DNA of 64,000 nt from Caproicibacterium amylolyticum (GTDB lineage Bacteria > Bacillota > Clostridia > Oscillospirales > Acutalibacteraceae), in assembly GCF_014467055.1 (NCBI RefSeq), contig NZ_CP060696.1, positions 930,001 to 994,000 on the forward strand. The letters are read 5' to 3'. The first letter of the stretch is position 1; every line of letters starts with the position of its first letter. Of this stretch, positions 1-7,989 are shown piece after piece. The translations under genes were made by a program, and so were the position numbers. The notes under the pieces were generated by a model. It saw only the letters and a program-made list of their open reading frames with translations. It did not search any database and was not told where the DNA came from.

Positions 1-842
1 CCTGCATCGATTCCGTGCAGCGGGCCGGAAAAAGAGTTGCGGTGGTCATGACCAACGTACAGTCCCAGTACATCGCCGGCCTCTGTTAAAGCGTCCAATT
101 CACCGGAATTGGATTCCGGAACGCAGGGTGCTTCCCCAAGTTCGCCACCGTAAACTTTTTCTTGATCCAGAAGGTAAAAATGTTCTTTGCGGCTGCCGAA
201 AGCCGGAATTGCGTGCGGGGTGCCTTTTGGAACTTCTTTCAGAAATTCATAAAATTCCGGAACCGGAATGTGCTGAAACACCAGAGAGGGAAGATAGGTA
301 CCACCGTTTTCTTTTGCCAAACGTTCCCGTGTGCGGCGGTACCACTCAATCTGGTGCGGTTTTACCGGTGCAAAACGTTCCGAGTTGGAGTCCAGAATGT
401 AAAGAGCAAAGGCATTTTTTCCATCTTTGCCAGCAATCGTCAGGCAGCTTGTGCCGCAATCCTCTACATCCTCAATCGGGTTGACACACTCAGGGTACTG
501 CAGATAGTAGTACATTTGCTGGCGATTGGTAAGTCCGGCCTGTGCGTCGTGATTGCCAAATGTTATGACGAATGGGATGTGCTGCTCCGCAAAGGGTGCC
601 AGAATTTTGTGCAGTGTTGTACCGGCTTTCAGTTTGCCGCCGGGCGTGTGGAAGAAGGGACTGTAGCCTTTGAGCTGGTCACCGGTAAAAATGACCAGGT
701 CGGGTTTTTCGCGGCGCAGAGCTGCGTCCAGAAATGTAATGGAGTCACCGCACACCAGGGGGCTTTCCTGTATATCAGCCACCTGCATAATGCGGAATGT
801 GCCGTCTTTTTTAAAGCAAAGCGGTGCAAGCTTTCTTTCCAT
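1..842 (-). CDS. Calcineurin-like metallophosphoesterase, C-terminus off the left edge
   Basis: The minus-strand frame is open from an ATG at 842-840 to the window edge (about 280 codons), preceded by GGGGAGGAA at good spacing. The protein begins MERKLAPLCFKKDGTF. It carries the metallophosphoesterase blocks in order: ADIQ (near residue 22), FTGDQ (near 54), FGNHD (near 90), QHIP (near 180) and YVGHDH near the cut end. The family uses these D/N/H residues to hold two metal ions and hydrolyse phosphate mono- or diesters. The layout matches the Dcr2/purple-acid-phosphatase-like subgroup. No signal peptide is visible, so it is probably cytosolic. The substrate cannot be told from sequence. The plus-strand frames here are shadows. 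Confidence 0.85.
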   Translation of the reverse strand, partial: MERKLAPLCFKKDGTFRIMQVADIQESPLVCGDSITFLDAALRREKPDLVIFTGDQLKGYSPFFHTPGGKLKAGTTLHKILAPFAEQHIPFVITFGNHDAQAGLTNRQQMYYYLQYPECVNPIEDVEDCGTSCLTIAGKDGKNAFALYILDSNSERFAPVKPHQIEWYRRTRERLAKENGGTYLPSLVFQHIPVPEFYEFLKEVPKGTPHAIPAFGSRKEHFYLLDQEKVYGGELGEAPCVPESNSGELDALTEAGDVLGLYVGHDHRNSFSGPLHGIDA

Positions 843-1038
843 AAAATTTGTTCCTCCCCTACGGGCTTCCCTGATTGAATTCTCTATCCAAATCTATAAT
901 TCACAAAATTTGATATACAATATTACTATGCCACAAAATTGGATTCTCTGCAAGCAAAAACAGGGAAAAAATGCGTGTGCGCAAAAATGAGAAAGCACAT
1001 GATGTACAGACCAATTATGAAAATTCACGAAATTTGTA

Positions 1039-1067
1039 TTGACATGTGCTTGCTTTAATGCTATATT
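1039..1067 (+). promoter_or_regulatory. Sigma-A type promoter of araA
   Basis: TTGACA at 1039-1044, a 17-bp spacer, then TATATT at 1062-1067. It lies in an AT-rich 390-base gap between two divergent genes and points at araA. The predicted transcript has a 5' leader of about 160 nt before the araA ribosome site. Confidence 0.75.
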
Positions 1068-1128
1068 ATGCATAGAAAATCAAATAGACAGAATGGAATC
1101 GTAAACAATTTTTATTTTTCGGCTTTTT

Positions 1129-1193
1129 CCTGTGAGGACAGAACAAAAATGCAGCCTAATTTTTCACAATATGGCTGCTGTTGTCCGGTCAGG
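1129..1193 (+). promoter_or_regulatory. Stem-loop in the araA 5' leader
   Basis: Three nested complementary segments form one interrupted hairpin in the untranslated leader: CCTG/CAGG (1129-1132 with 1190-1193), GGACA/TGTCC (1136-1140 with 1182-1186) and GCAGCC/GGCTGC (1151-1156 with 1173-1178). There is no T-tract, so it is not a terminator. It could stabilise the mRNA or be a regulatory element; nothing shows which. Confidence 0.4.
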
Positions 1194-1234
1194 TTTTGTG
1201 TGGAAAAGTAAAAAAAGAAGGAGCGCTGTTATTT

Positions 1235-2716
1235 ATGGCAGGATTAAAGCAGTATGAATTTTGGTTTGTTGTGGGCAGTCAGGACCTTTACGGGCCGGAA
1301 GTTCTGAAAACGGTTGACGAACACAGCCGCGAAATGGTTGACGAATGGAATAAGAGCGCAGCAATTCCCTGCACACTGATGTGGAAGCCGGTTGTTCGCA
1401 ATGCCGAGGAGATTTACGACACCCTGACAGCGGCAAACGCTGACCCGAAGTGTGCCGGTGTCATTACTTGGATGCATACGTTTTCACCCAGCAAAATGTG
1501 GATTCCTGGTTTCAAAGCACTGCAGAAGCCGCTGCTGCATTTGAATACACAGTACAACCGCGATATTCCGTGGAACGAAATCGACATGGACTTCATGAAC
1601 CTGAACCAGTCAGCACACGGTGACCGCGAGCACGGCTACATTGCTGCCCGTATGCGTCTGCAGCAGAAAGTTATTTCCGGCTGGTGGAAAGAAGAAAAGA
1701 CCTGCAAGCGTATGGCAGGCTGGATGCGCGCGGCTGTCGGTGCATTTGAAAGCCACCGTACACGTGTACTGCGTATTGGTGACAATATGCGTAATGTTGC
1801 CGTTACAGACGGTGACAAGGTGGAAGCTGCTATTCGCCTTGGCTGGCGCGTGGACTATTATGGTGTCGGCGATGTGATTCGTGAGGTGGAAGCAGTTACC
1901 GAAGACGAAATCAATGCACAGATGGCTTCCTACGGCGAACTGTATGATATGGCTACCGACAATGTGGAATCCGTCCATTATCAGGCACGCGAAGAAGTTG
2001 CACTGAAAAAGTTTATGGATAAGCGCGGCTACACCGCTTTCCACACGAACTTTGAGGATCTGCAGCAGCTTCGCCAGCTGCCGGGCCTTGCCGCACAGGA
2101 TCTGATGCGTCAGGGTTATGGTTTCTCCGCTGAGGGCGACTGGAAAACAGCTGCTTTGTGCCATATCATGAAAGCAATGACCGCGGACTGCAAGGGCGGC
2201 ACAGCATTCATGGAAGATTACACTTACAACTTTGACCCGGCGTGCGGCATGAACATGGGCAGCCATATGCTGGAGGTTTGCCCGACTGTCGCCAGCACAA
2301 AGCCGAAAATCGAAGTGCACCCGCTGGGTATTGGTGGCCGTGAGGACCCGGCCCGCCTGACCTTTAAGGCAAAGAGCGGCCCGGCTGTTCTGGCAACGAT
2401 TATTGACATGGGCGACCGTTTCCGCATGATTGTAAATGATTTGGACTGCCAGGAGCAGAAGCATGAAATGCCGAAGCTGCCGGTTGCCGCAGTTCTGTGG
2501 AAACCTCTGCCGGATCTGGAAACCAGCGCAGAAGCATGGATTTACGCGGGCGGCGCACATCACAGTGTGATCAGCTATGACCTGACTGCTGAAGACCTGC
2601 GTGACTTTGCTGAAATCATGGATATTGAGTATATTCATATCGGCGCGGAAACCAAAATTGACGAGCTGCGCAAGGAACTCACTTGGAACGACCTGGTCTG
2701 GAAGCTGAAAAAGTAA
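1235..2716 (+). CDS. araA: L-arabinose isomerase
   Basis: The 493-residue product is close to the usual family length of about 500. It converts L-arabinose to L-ribulose in the cytoplasm, the first step of arabinose use via ribulokinase and ribulose-5-phosphate epimerase; those partners are not next to it here. The N-terminus KQYEFWFVVGSQDLYGPE and blocks such as WMHTFSPSKMWI, LLHLNTQYNRDIPW, GDREHGYI and DYTYNF are characteristic. The metal-site Glu/His residues fall in these conserved blocks. The frame is open back to 1181, but ATG 1235 is chosen because AGAAGGAG (1216-1223) lies about 11 nt upstream. The gene is monocistronic, with its own promoter and terminator. Confidence 0.96.
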   Translation: MAGLKQYEFWFVVGSQDLYGPEVLKTVDEHSREMVDEWNKSAAIPCTLMWKPVVRNAEEIYDTLTAANADPKCAGVITWMHTFSPSKMWIPGFKALQKPLLHLNTQYNRDIPWNEIDMDFMNLNQSAHGDREHGYIAARMRLQQKVISGWWKEEKTCKRMAGWMRAAVGAFESHRTRVLRIGDNMRNVAVTDGDKVEAAIRLGWRVDYYGVGDVIREVEAVTEDEINAQMASYGELYDMATDNVESVHYQAREEVALKKFMDKRGYTAFHTNFEDLQQLRQLPGLAAQDLMRQGYGFSAEGDWKTAALCHIMKAMTADCKGGTAFMEDYTYNFDPACGMNMGSHMLEVCPTVASTKPKIEVHPLGIGGREDPARLTFKAKSGPAVLATIIDMGDRFRMIVNDLDCQEQKHEMPKLPVAAVLWKPLPDLETSAEAWIYAGGAHHSVISYDLTAEDLRDFAEIMDIEYIHIGAETKIDELRKELTWNDLVWKLKK

Positions 2717-2794
2717 GAAACAGCCTACAGCCCAGCTGAACTGAAATTCTCCTATACCAAGCATTTGGCTTTTCTCTAAAATCAATTCAAACAC

Positions 2795-2848
2795 AAAGCC
2801 ACCCTGCACTTGCTGTCCGCCGCAGCAGATGCGGGGTGGCTTTGTTTC
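2795..2848 (+). terminator. Intrinsic terminator after araA
   Basis: Arms AAAGCCACCC (2795-2804) and GGGTGGCTTT (2834-2843) pair perfectly. An inner TGCTG/CAGCA stem sits in the loop, and a T-rich run follows. It closes the araA unit before the TATAAT (2864-2869) of the next gene. Confidence 0.75.
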
Positions 2849-2915
2849 TGCCGGAATTTATGCTATAATAGCGCTGTAGTCCTGCGGCAGAACGCAGAAG
2901 TGGAGTGAAAAAGCT

Positions 2916-3596
2916 ATGGCAAAAACGGAAAAAAAGCAGGAAGTACTTCCGTTGGCAGACTGCTTTTTGCAGCAAAGCAAAAGGGTACCGAAAACAGCGG
3001 TATTGCCCAAAAGGAAAGCAGAACAGGGTGCAAAGCTGGCGGTTCTCTTTCCGGGTACCGGATACAGCTGTGAGAGGCCGCTGCTGTATTTTGCGCGGCG
3101 TGTGGCGGAACAGAACGGCTGCGATGTGCTGCCGCTTTCCTATACAGTTTCGCTGGGGCGTGATGTAAAGAATCTGGGAAAAAATGTGGAACAGTGCCTG
3201 CCGCAAGCGCTTGCGTATACGGAAAGAGTGTTGGGGGAACTGCTTTGCCGGCAAACTTACAGTGAACTTTTATTTTTCAGCAAAAGCTTCGGCACAGTTG
3301 TGGCGGGAAAGCTGGAGCAGCAGCTTGGGCGGCGTGTGCATCAGTTCTTTTTAACACCGCTGGAGCCGACAATTCTGTATTTAAAGGCACATCCCTGCTA
3401 TGTATCCTGTGGAACAGCCGACCCGTGGGTACCGGATGCTGTGCGCAGAGAGTTTGCTTCTGCCGCCGGTGTGCGGCTGGGGCTTTTCCCGGGTGCAAAT
3501 CATTCACTGGAAATTCCGGGGGATGCAGCGGCAAGCATCCGAAATCTGCAGCTGGTGGCCGCTTCTTATGAAGAATTTCTGCGGGAGAAACCGTAA
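2916..3596 (+). CDS. Alpha/beta-hydrolase family protein
   Basis: The 226-residue protein has a hydrolase-like order of catalytic residues. After the strand AKLAVLFPGTGYSCERP come a nucleophile elbow FFSKSFGT (Ser124), an acid in CGTADPW (Asp169) and a base in GANHSLE (His196). The elbow has the small-residue spacing of a G-x-S-x-G turn, with Ser in the first position. The first 40 residues are basic and polar and lie outside the fold. A -10 box TATAAT (2864-2869) and a weak GGAG ribosome site precede the ATG. The substrate is unknown; small esters or a dienelactone-like compound are possible. It is not in an obvious operon with its neighbours. Confidence 0.7.
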   Translation: MAKTEKKQEVLPLADCFLQQSKRVPKTAVLPKRKAEQGAKLAVLFPGTGYSCERPLLYFARRVAEQNGCDVLPLSYTVSLGRDVKNLGKNVEQCLPQALAYTERVLGELLCRQTYSELLFFSKSFGTVVAGKLEQQLGRRVHQFFLTPLEPTILYLKAHPCYVSCGTADPWVPDAVRREFASAAGVRLGLFPGANHSLEIPGDAAASIRNLQLVAASYEEFLREKP

Positions 3597-3763
3597 GGCG
3601 AAGGGTAGGAAATTTGTGACATTTCTTCTTTTATGTAATATTTTCAGACTGTATTTCAGCGTTGTCTAAGGACAAATGCGTGGTTCCTTTTATAATTTTT
3701 ATAATAAAGTTTATAGGTATTATGAGACAGAATTTTTTGGAACAGGCAGAAGGAAAAAATAAT

Positions 3764-5047
3764 ATGAATTCAGTAATCGAGAAGTTTGGCCGCATTGTGG
3801 ACGGGCAGATAGCCGACCATCCGGCACGTTCCCGCAGGCTGCTGACCACTGCTTACCGCCTGAACGGCTGGGCTGGCAAGCATATCTTTAAAAAAACAAC
3901 ACCATCGCGGTTGGCTCTTTCCGATGCCTGCAACGGTGTAATTATTCGGCCGTTAGAGCATCCACAGGAAAGCGCGATGGTCAGCTTGTTTACGCCATGC
4001 GAACTGCTGCAGACTTTCGGCATGGCACCGATGTTTCCGGAAGCTCTTTCTGCGTATCTTTCCGGTGCGGGCGCGGAGCGCGGCTTTATTGACGCGGTAG
4101 AAAGGCGCGGGATTCCGGAAACATTTTGCTCTTACCACAAAATTTTGCTGGGTGCGGCGGAAACCGGTGTGCTGCCAAAACCGCGGTTTATTTTTAACAC
4201 AACCTTTGCGTGTGATGCCAACACGCTTTCATTTCGCAGACTCGCGGAATTTTACGGTGTGCCGCATTTTGTGCTGGATGTGCCGTTTGAACAGGATGAA
4301 ACGGCAGTTTGCTACGTTGCAGATCAGTTAAAGGACTGCAGCAAAAAAATGAGTGCACTGCTCGATAAACCACTTCAGGAGGATGTTCTGCGGCAGACGG
4401 TGCAGCGCAGCGGACAGACACTTTCTGCATACCAAAAATACCTTGCTGTGCGGGCAGAAAAATCCATGCCGGATGAAATGACTTCTGAAATGTATGCAGC
4501 TTTTGCCCTGCACGTACTGCTCGGCACACCGGAGGCACTGCACTTTGCACAGGGTGTTTTAAAAGAAGCAGAAGCCGCACCCGCAAAGGGGGACGAGCTG
4601 CGGCTTTTGTGGGTGCATACACTGCCGCACCTTGATTCCGCAATGATTGATTTGCTGGATTTTAATGAAAAGTGCCAGATTATTGCCAATGACATCTGTT
4701 TTGATGCGCCGGCGCTTACAGCTGTGGATGACCCGTGGCGGGCAATGGCGCGGCGGCTGGTGGAAAACAACTTAAATGGTCCGGCACAGCGGCGGATTGA
4801 CGCAGTCTTAGAAAAAGCGAAACAGCTGCAGCCGGACGGAATCGTCTGGTTCTGCCATTGGGGATGCCGCCAGACCGGCGGTGCGGCGCAGCTTGGGCGT
4901 GTACAGCTGGAGGCCGCCGGATTTCCGACACTGGTGCTGGACGGCGATGGATGTGACCGTTCCAACTGTCCGCCGGGGCAGATGACCACCCGCATGCAGG
5001 CTTTTTTGGAATTGCTGGAGGGAAAACATGATAGCGTACACCTGTAA
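3764..5047 (+). CDS. 2-hydroxyacyl-CoA dehydratase (HgdB/D-component) family protein
   Basis: The 427-residue protein resembles the family of the iron-sulfur dehydratase subunits of 2-hydroxyglutaryl-CoA-type dehydratases. Visible blocks are RLALSDACNG, FNTTFACDANT, FYGVPHFVLDVPF, LRLLWVHTLPH, WFCHWGCRQTGG and DGDGCDRSNCPPGQ. The conserved cysteines are candidates for [4Fe-4S] ligands. Family members remove water from 2-hydroxyacyl-CoA after one-electron reduction by an ATP-driven activator. The next gene overlaps it by 20 bases and supplies an activator domain. Start ATG 3764 is chosen over the upstream TTG 3662 because AGAAGGA precedes it at about 8 nt. The substrate is unknown, and the pair could be a divergent benzoyl-CoA-reductase-like system. 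Confidence 0.75.
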   Translation: MNSVIEKFGRIVDGQIADHPARSRRLLTTAYRLNGWAGKHIFKKTTPSRLALSDACNGVIIRPLEHPQESAMVSLFTPCELLQTFGMAPMFPEALSAYLSGAGAERGFIDAVERRGIPETFCSYHKILLGAAETGVLPKPRFIFNTTFACDANTLSFRRLAEFYGVPHFVLDVPFEQDETAVCYVADQLKDCSKKMSALLDKPLQEDVLRQTVQRSGQTLSAYQKYLAVRAEKSMPDEMTSEMYAAFALHVLLGTPEALHFAQGVLKEAEAAPAKGDELRLLWVHTLPHLDSAMIDLLDFNEKCQIIANDICFDAPALTAVDDPWRAMARRLVENNLNGPAQRRIDAVLEKAKQLQPDGIVWFCHWGCRQTGGAAQLGRVQLEAAGFPTLVLDGDGCDRSNCPPGQMTTRMQAFLELLEGKHDSVHL

Positions 5048-6665
5048 ATATGCTCCGGCAGAACTGTTTGCCGGTTTTGGGGAAGAAGCGGTGAAGCTGA
5101 ATCCAACCGCCGAGCATTTTGAGGAAGCGGACCGTCTGAGCCACCGCAATCTTTGCAGCTATACCCGCGCATTGCTGCAAAGCTGCCGGGAACAGCAGAT
5201 TGACAGCCTTGTGCTGACTACCTGCTGTGATTCCATGCGGCGTATCGGGGATGTGCTAGAGGCGGGCGGCACTTCTGTTTTTGTTCTGGATTTGCCGCGG
5301 GCAGACGGCCCCTGTGCGCGAAAACGCTATGCGTCTGAACTGCGCCGCTTTCTGGATGCTTACATGAAAGCACATGGCGTATCATTTGATTTACAAAAAT
5401 GCAAAGCATCTTTCCAGAGGGAACCTGCTGCGGAACCGGAGCCGTATTTTGCACTGCTGGGTGCGCGCTCCAATGCGTCACTGCTGCAAATGCTGCAGCA
5501 GGAAATGCCGTTGCCGGTGCATGATCTGACCTGCGTTGGCAGCCGGGAACTGCCGGTGCCGCCGCAGACAGACAATTTGGATGAATTTTTAGACTGGTAT
5601 GCCGGTGTGCTGCTGGGGCAGATGCCGTGTATGCGTATGACAGAAGTTGCACAGCGGCGCACTTTAACGGAAGATCCGCAGTTAAAAGGAATTTTGTATC
5701 ACACCGTGAAATTCTGCGATTTTTACGGCTTTGAATACGCCAAGCTACAGCAGACTGCCCGCCTGCCAATGCTGAAACTGGAAACAGACGGTACCACGGG
5801 AGCCGAGGGACAGCTGCGTACCCGTGTGCAGGCTTTCGCAGAGGGCTTTACACCGGAAAAACCGCACAGCCGGTCTGCCGCAGCTGCAAAAAAACGTTAC
5901 ACAGCGGGAATTGACAGCGGCTCTACCAGCACTAATGTGGTGATTCTGGACAGCGACAGAAATATCATAGGCAGTTCCATTGTTGCAACCGGTGCGCGAG
6001 CGGCGCTGGGTGCGCACAACGCACTGGAACAGGCACTGCGGCAGGCACATCTGACGCGTGAACAGCTGGATGAGGTGGTTGCCACCGGTTACGGCCGCGC
6101 GTATATCGGCGCAGGGGGACGGGATGTAACGGAAATCACCTGCCACGCAAAGGGTGCTTATTTTCTGGATTCGTCGGTACGTACCATTATTGATATCGGC
6201 GGGCAGGACAGCAAGGCTATTCGGTTGGACGAAAACGGCAAAGTAAAAACATTTGTTATGAATGACAAATGCGCGGCGGGCACCGGCCGCTTTCTGGAAA
6301 TGATGGCGCGGGTGTTGGAACTTTCCATGGAAGAAATGAGCGCCTGCGGTCTGCACTGGAAAGAGGAAATTTCCATCAGCAGCATGTGTACCGTTTTTGC
6401 GGAAAGCGAAGTGGTTTCGCTGGTTGCGCAGAATAAGCAGACGGCGGATATAGTGCATGGTTTAAATAACGCGGTTGCTGCAAAGGCGGCGGCGTTGGCG
6501 GCGCGCGTAGACCCACAGGCGCGTTTTATGATGACCGGAGGTGTCGCAGCGAACCGCGGCGTTGTGAAAGCGATTGAAGAAAAAATCGGCGCACCGCTTT
6601 TGGTTTTACCGGAGCACCAGTTGTGCGGGGCGCTGGGTGCGGCGCTGATTGCACTGGAAGAATAA
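5028..6665 (+). CDS. Fusion of a dehydratase-like domain with an HgdC/BcrA-type ATPase activator
   Basis: The 545-residue protein has two parts. Residues 1-280 resemble the D-component fold (TTCCDSMRRIGDV, FALLGARSN, DEFLDWYAGVLLGQ). Residues 291-545 form a BadF/BadG/BcrA/BcrD ATPase. The phosphate loop is GIDSGSTSTN (294-303) and a second nucleotide block is IIDIGGQDSK. The two cysteines that hold the shared [4Fe-4S] cluster of the activator dimer are in NDKCAAGTGRF (Cys415) and SSMCTVFAESE (Cys454). Such activators use ATP to push an electron into the dehydratase. The activator is normally a separate protein of about 260 residues. The ATG sits inside the end of the previous gene, which implies translational coupling. 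Confidence 0.85.
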   Translation: MIAYTCKYAPAELFAGFGEEAVKLNPTAEHFEEADRLSHRNLCSYTRALLQSCREQQIDSLVLTTCCDSMRRIGDVLEAGGTSVFVLDLPRADGPCARKRYASELRRFLDAYMKAHGVSFDLQKCKASFQREPAAEPEPYFALLGARSNASLLQMLQQEMPLPVHDLTCVGSRELPVPPQTDNLDEFLDWYAGVLLGQMPCMRMTEVAQRRTLTEDPQLKGILYHTVKFCDFYGFEYAKLQQTARLPMLKLETDGTTGAEGQLRTRVQAFAEGFTPEKPHSRSAAAAKKRYTAGIDSGSTSTNVVILDSDRNIIGSSIVATGARAALGAHNALEQALRQAHLTREQLDEVVATGYGRAYIGAGGRDVTEITCHAKGAYFLDSSVRTIIDIGGQDSKAIRLDENGKVKTFVMNDKCAAGTGRFLEMMARVLELSMEEMSACGLHWKEEISISSMCTVFAESEVVSLVAQNKQTADIVHGLNNAVAAKAAALAARVDPQARFMMTGGVAANRGVVKAIEEKIGAPLLVLPEHQLCGALGAALIALEE

Positions 6666-6709
6666 AAAAGAGCGGCAGAAAATTTTTATGCTTTCTGCCG
6701 CTCTTTTTT
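6664..6709 (+). terminator. Strong intrinsic terminator after the dehydratase/activator pair
   Basis: AAAAAAGAGCGGCAGAAA pairs with TTTCTGCCGCTCTTTTTT across a 10-nt loop. The A-run on the left and T-run on the right allow it to work in both directions, which also suits the convergent gene at 7040. Confidence 0.9.
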
Positions 6710-7039
6710 GTAGTGGAACCTGATCGTAGTTGCTTTCTGCCGCTCCTTAGAAAGCGATCACCCGTGAGGGGCGTGTAGCCCCGACCTGCCCTTGTCGCTG
6801 GCGGATTGCCTGCCGGCAATTTTAAGGCTGCGTAAATCAGGCAGCTCTGTGCGGCGTGGCTTCGCTGCCGCAAATTAACATTGTTGTAAGCCGTTTTCCA
6901 CAAAAAAGGCTTTACGAGCGAAGATAAGGCCGTGGGCTTCGCCCACACTCACCGCCTTTGAAAAGGCGGGCGAAACTTTTGCTGTAAGGGCTTGCACCTG
7001 CGGGGGTATGCGAGTGGCGGAAAGTAATTTTCTGCATTT
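6710..7039. other. Gene-free stretch with several short inverted repeats
   Basis: I see no convincing gene. TGATCG..GCTTTCT at 6721 pairs with AGAAAGCGATCA at 6749, repeating the arm sequence of the preceding terminator. GGGGC/GCCCC and GTGGGC/GCCCAC hairpins follow. It may be a decayed repeat or non-coding element; nothing identifies it. Confidence 0.3.
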
Positions 7040-7627
7040 TCACATAAACTGTACCGCTTCTGTCAGCAGGTCAACACATTTTTCAACTCCCCAGTATGCA
7101 CTGTTTAGTGAAATGTCATAGTTGTCCTGAATGCCCCACTGTGTATCGGTATAATAGCTGTAATATGTACGGCGCTGCTTGTCACTTTGGCGAATCAGCA
7201 GCTCTGCTTCCTGTGCAGAAAGGCCGCGCAGCTTTTGAATACGCTCAATTCGCTTTCTCAGCGGTGCGTGGATGAACACACGCAGCAGCTGTACATCTTC
7301 TTCCAGAAGAATGACATCCGAGCAGCGGCCTACAATGATGCAGTTTTCATGCTGTGCCAGCCGACGGATGATTTTGGTCTGTGTAACAAAGAGTGTGTCA
7401 CTTGTGGAAAGTGCCAGTGATGGGCGCTGCTCTCCGTTTTCAGGAATATTGTCGGAGTGTTCATCGGCTGATTCGAGTATTTCTGTGCTTAGGCCGCTTT
7501 CTTTTGCCGCACGTGAAATCAAGTCCTTGTCATAAAACGGAAAGGAAAGAGCACGCGAAAGTTTTTCGCTGATTTCATGGCCGCCGCTGCCGAACTGCCT
7601 GCTAATGGAAATAACACGATATGACAT
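7040..7627 (-). CDS. Cytidylate-kinase-like family protein
   Basis: The 195-residue protein begins MSYRVISISRQFGSGGHEI. Its phosphate-binding loop is SRQFGSGGHE, followed by PFYDKDLISRAA, the typical start of the cytidylate_kin2 family. The later segment IIVGRCSDVIL and the Arg-rich lid segment LRKRIERIQKL fit a P-loop nucleotide-kinase fold. The physiological substrate of this family is not settled, so CMP kinase activity should not be assumed. ATG 7627 is preferred to a start 10 codons upstream, because AGAAAGGGG lies 9 nt before it. An ATTATA (a -10 box on the minus strand) lies at 7677-7682. Confidence 0.75.
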   Translation of the reverse strand: MSYRVISISRQFGSGGHEISEKLSRALSFPFYDKDLISRAAKESGLSTEILESADEHSDNIPENGEQRPSLALSTSDTLFVTQTKIIRRLAQHENCIIVGRCSDVILLEEDVQLLRVFIHAPLRKRIERIQKLRGLSAQEAELLIRQSDKQRRTYYSYYTDTQWGIQDNYDISLNSAYWGVEKCVDLLTEAVQFM

Positions 7628-7777
7628 ACTGAGAACCCCTTTCTGTATTCCTGACATTTGGAATTTCTTTAGTTTGATTATACAATAAAATTACAAAAAA
7701 TGCACGCATGAAATATTGGCAGAATGAATAAAAAGTAGCCTTAAAATTAGCCGAATGTCCGTATCATGGTATATGTC

Positions 7778-7857
7778 AGACAGGAGTGGCACAGTAAAAA
7801 CGAGCGGTATATGGATATTATCCATTACCGCTCGTTTTTACTGTGCCACTAGACAGG
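7778..7857. repeat. MITE-like 66-bp hairpin element with 7-bp direct flanks
   Basis: Two perfect 25-bp inverted arms (7785-7809 and 7826-7850) enclose a centre that is itself palindromic (ATGGAT..ATCCAT). The whole 66 bases can fold into one hairpin. It is flanked on both sides by AGACAGG (7778-7784 and 7851-7857), as expected of a target-site duplication. There is no coding capacity. It lies between two minus-strand genes and could also stop transcription. Confidence 0.6.
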
Positions 7858-7989
7858 GTACTGCCCATAACGTGCAAAGTAGGTTCATTATAAAATGAAC
7901 AAGAATGTTTTTTTGCTGTCTGACAGTCCATGCAGTGTAAAATACCACAAAAGGTAATTAATGTTGTAAAAGAAGCAACACAAAAGCAA

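Noticed and set aside
162..878. Long plus-strand frame at the left edge
   Set aside because: It is the complement of the metallophosphoesterase gene, which has the family motifs and a ribosome site; the plus-strand translation has none.
1610..2809. 399-codon minus-strand frame opposite araA
   Set aside because: Antisense shadow of araA with no domain and no ribosome site.
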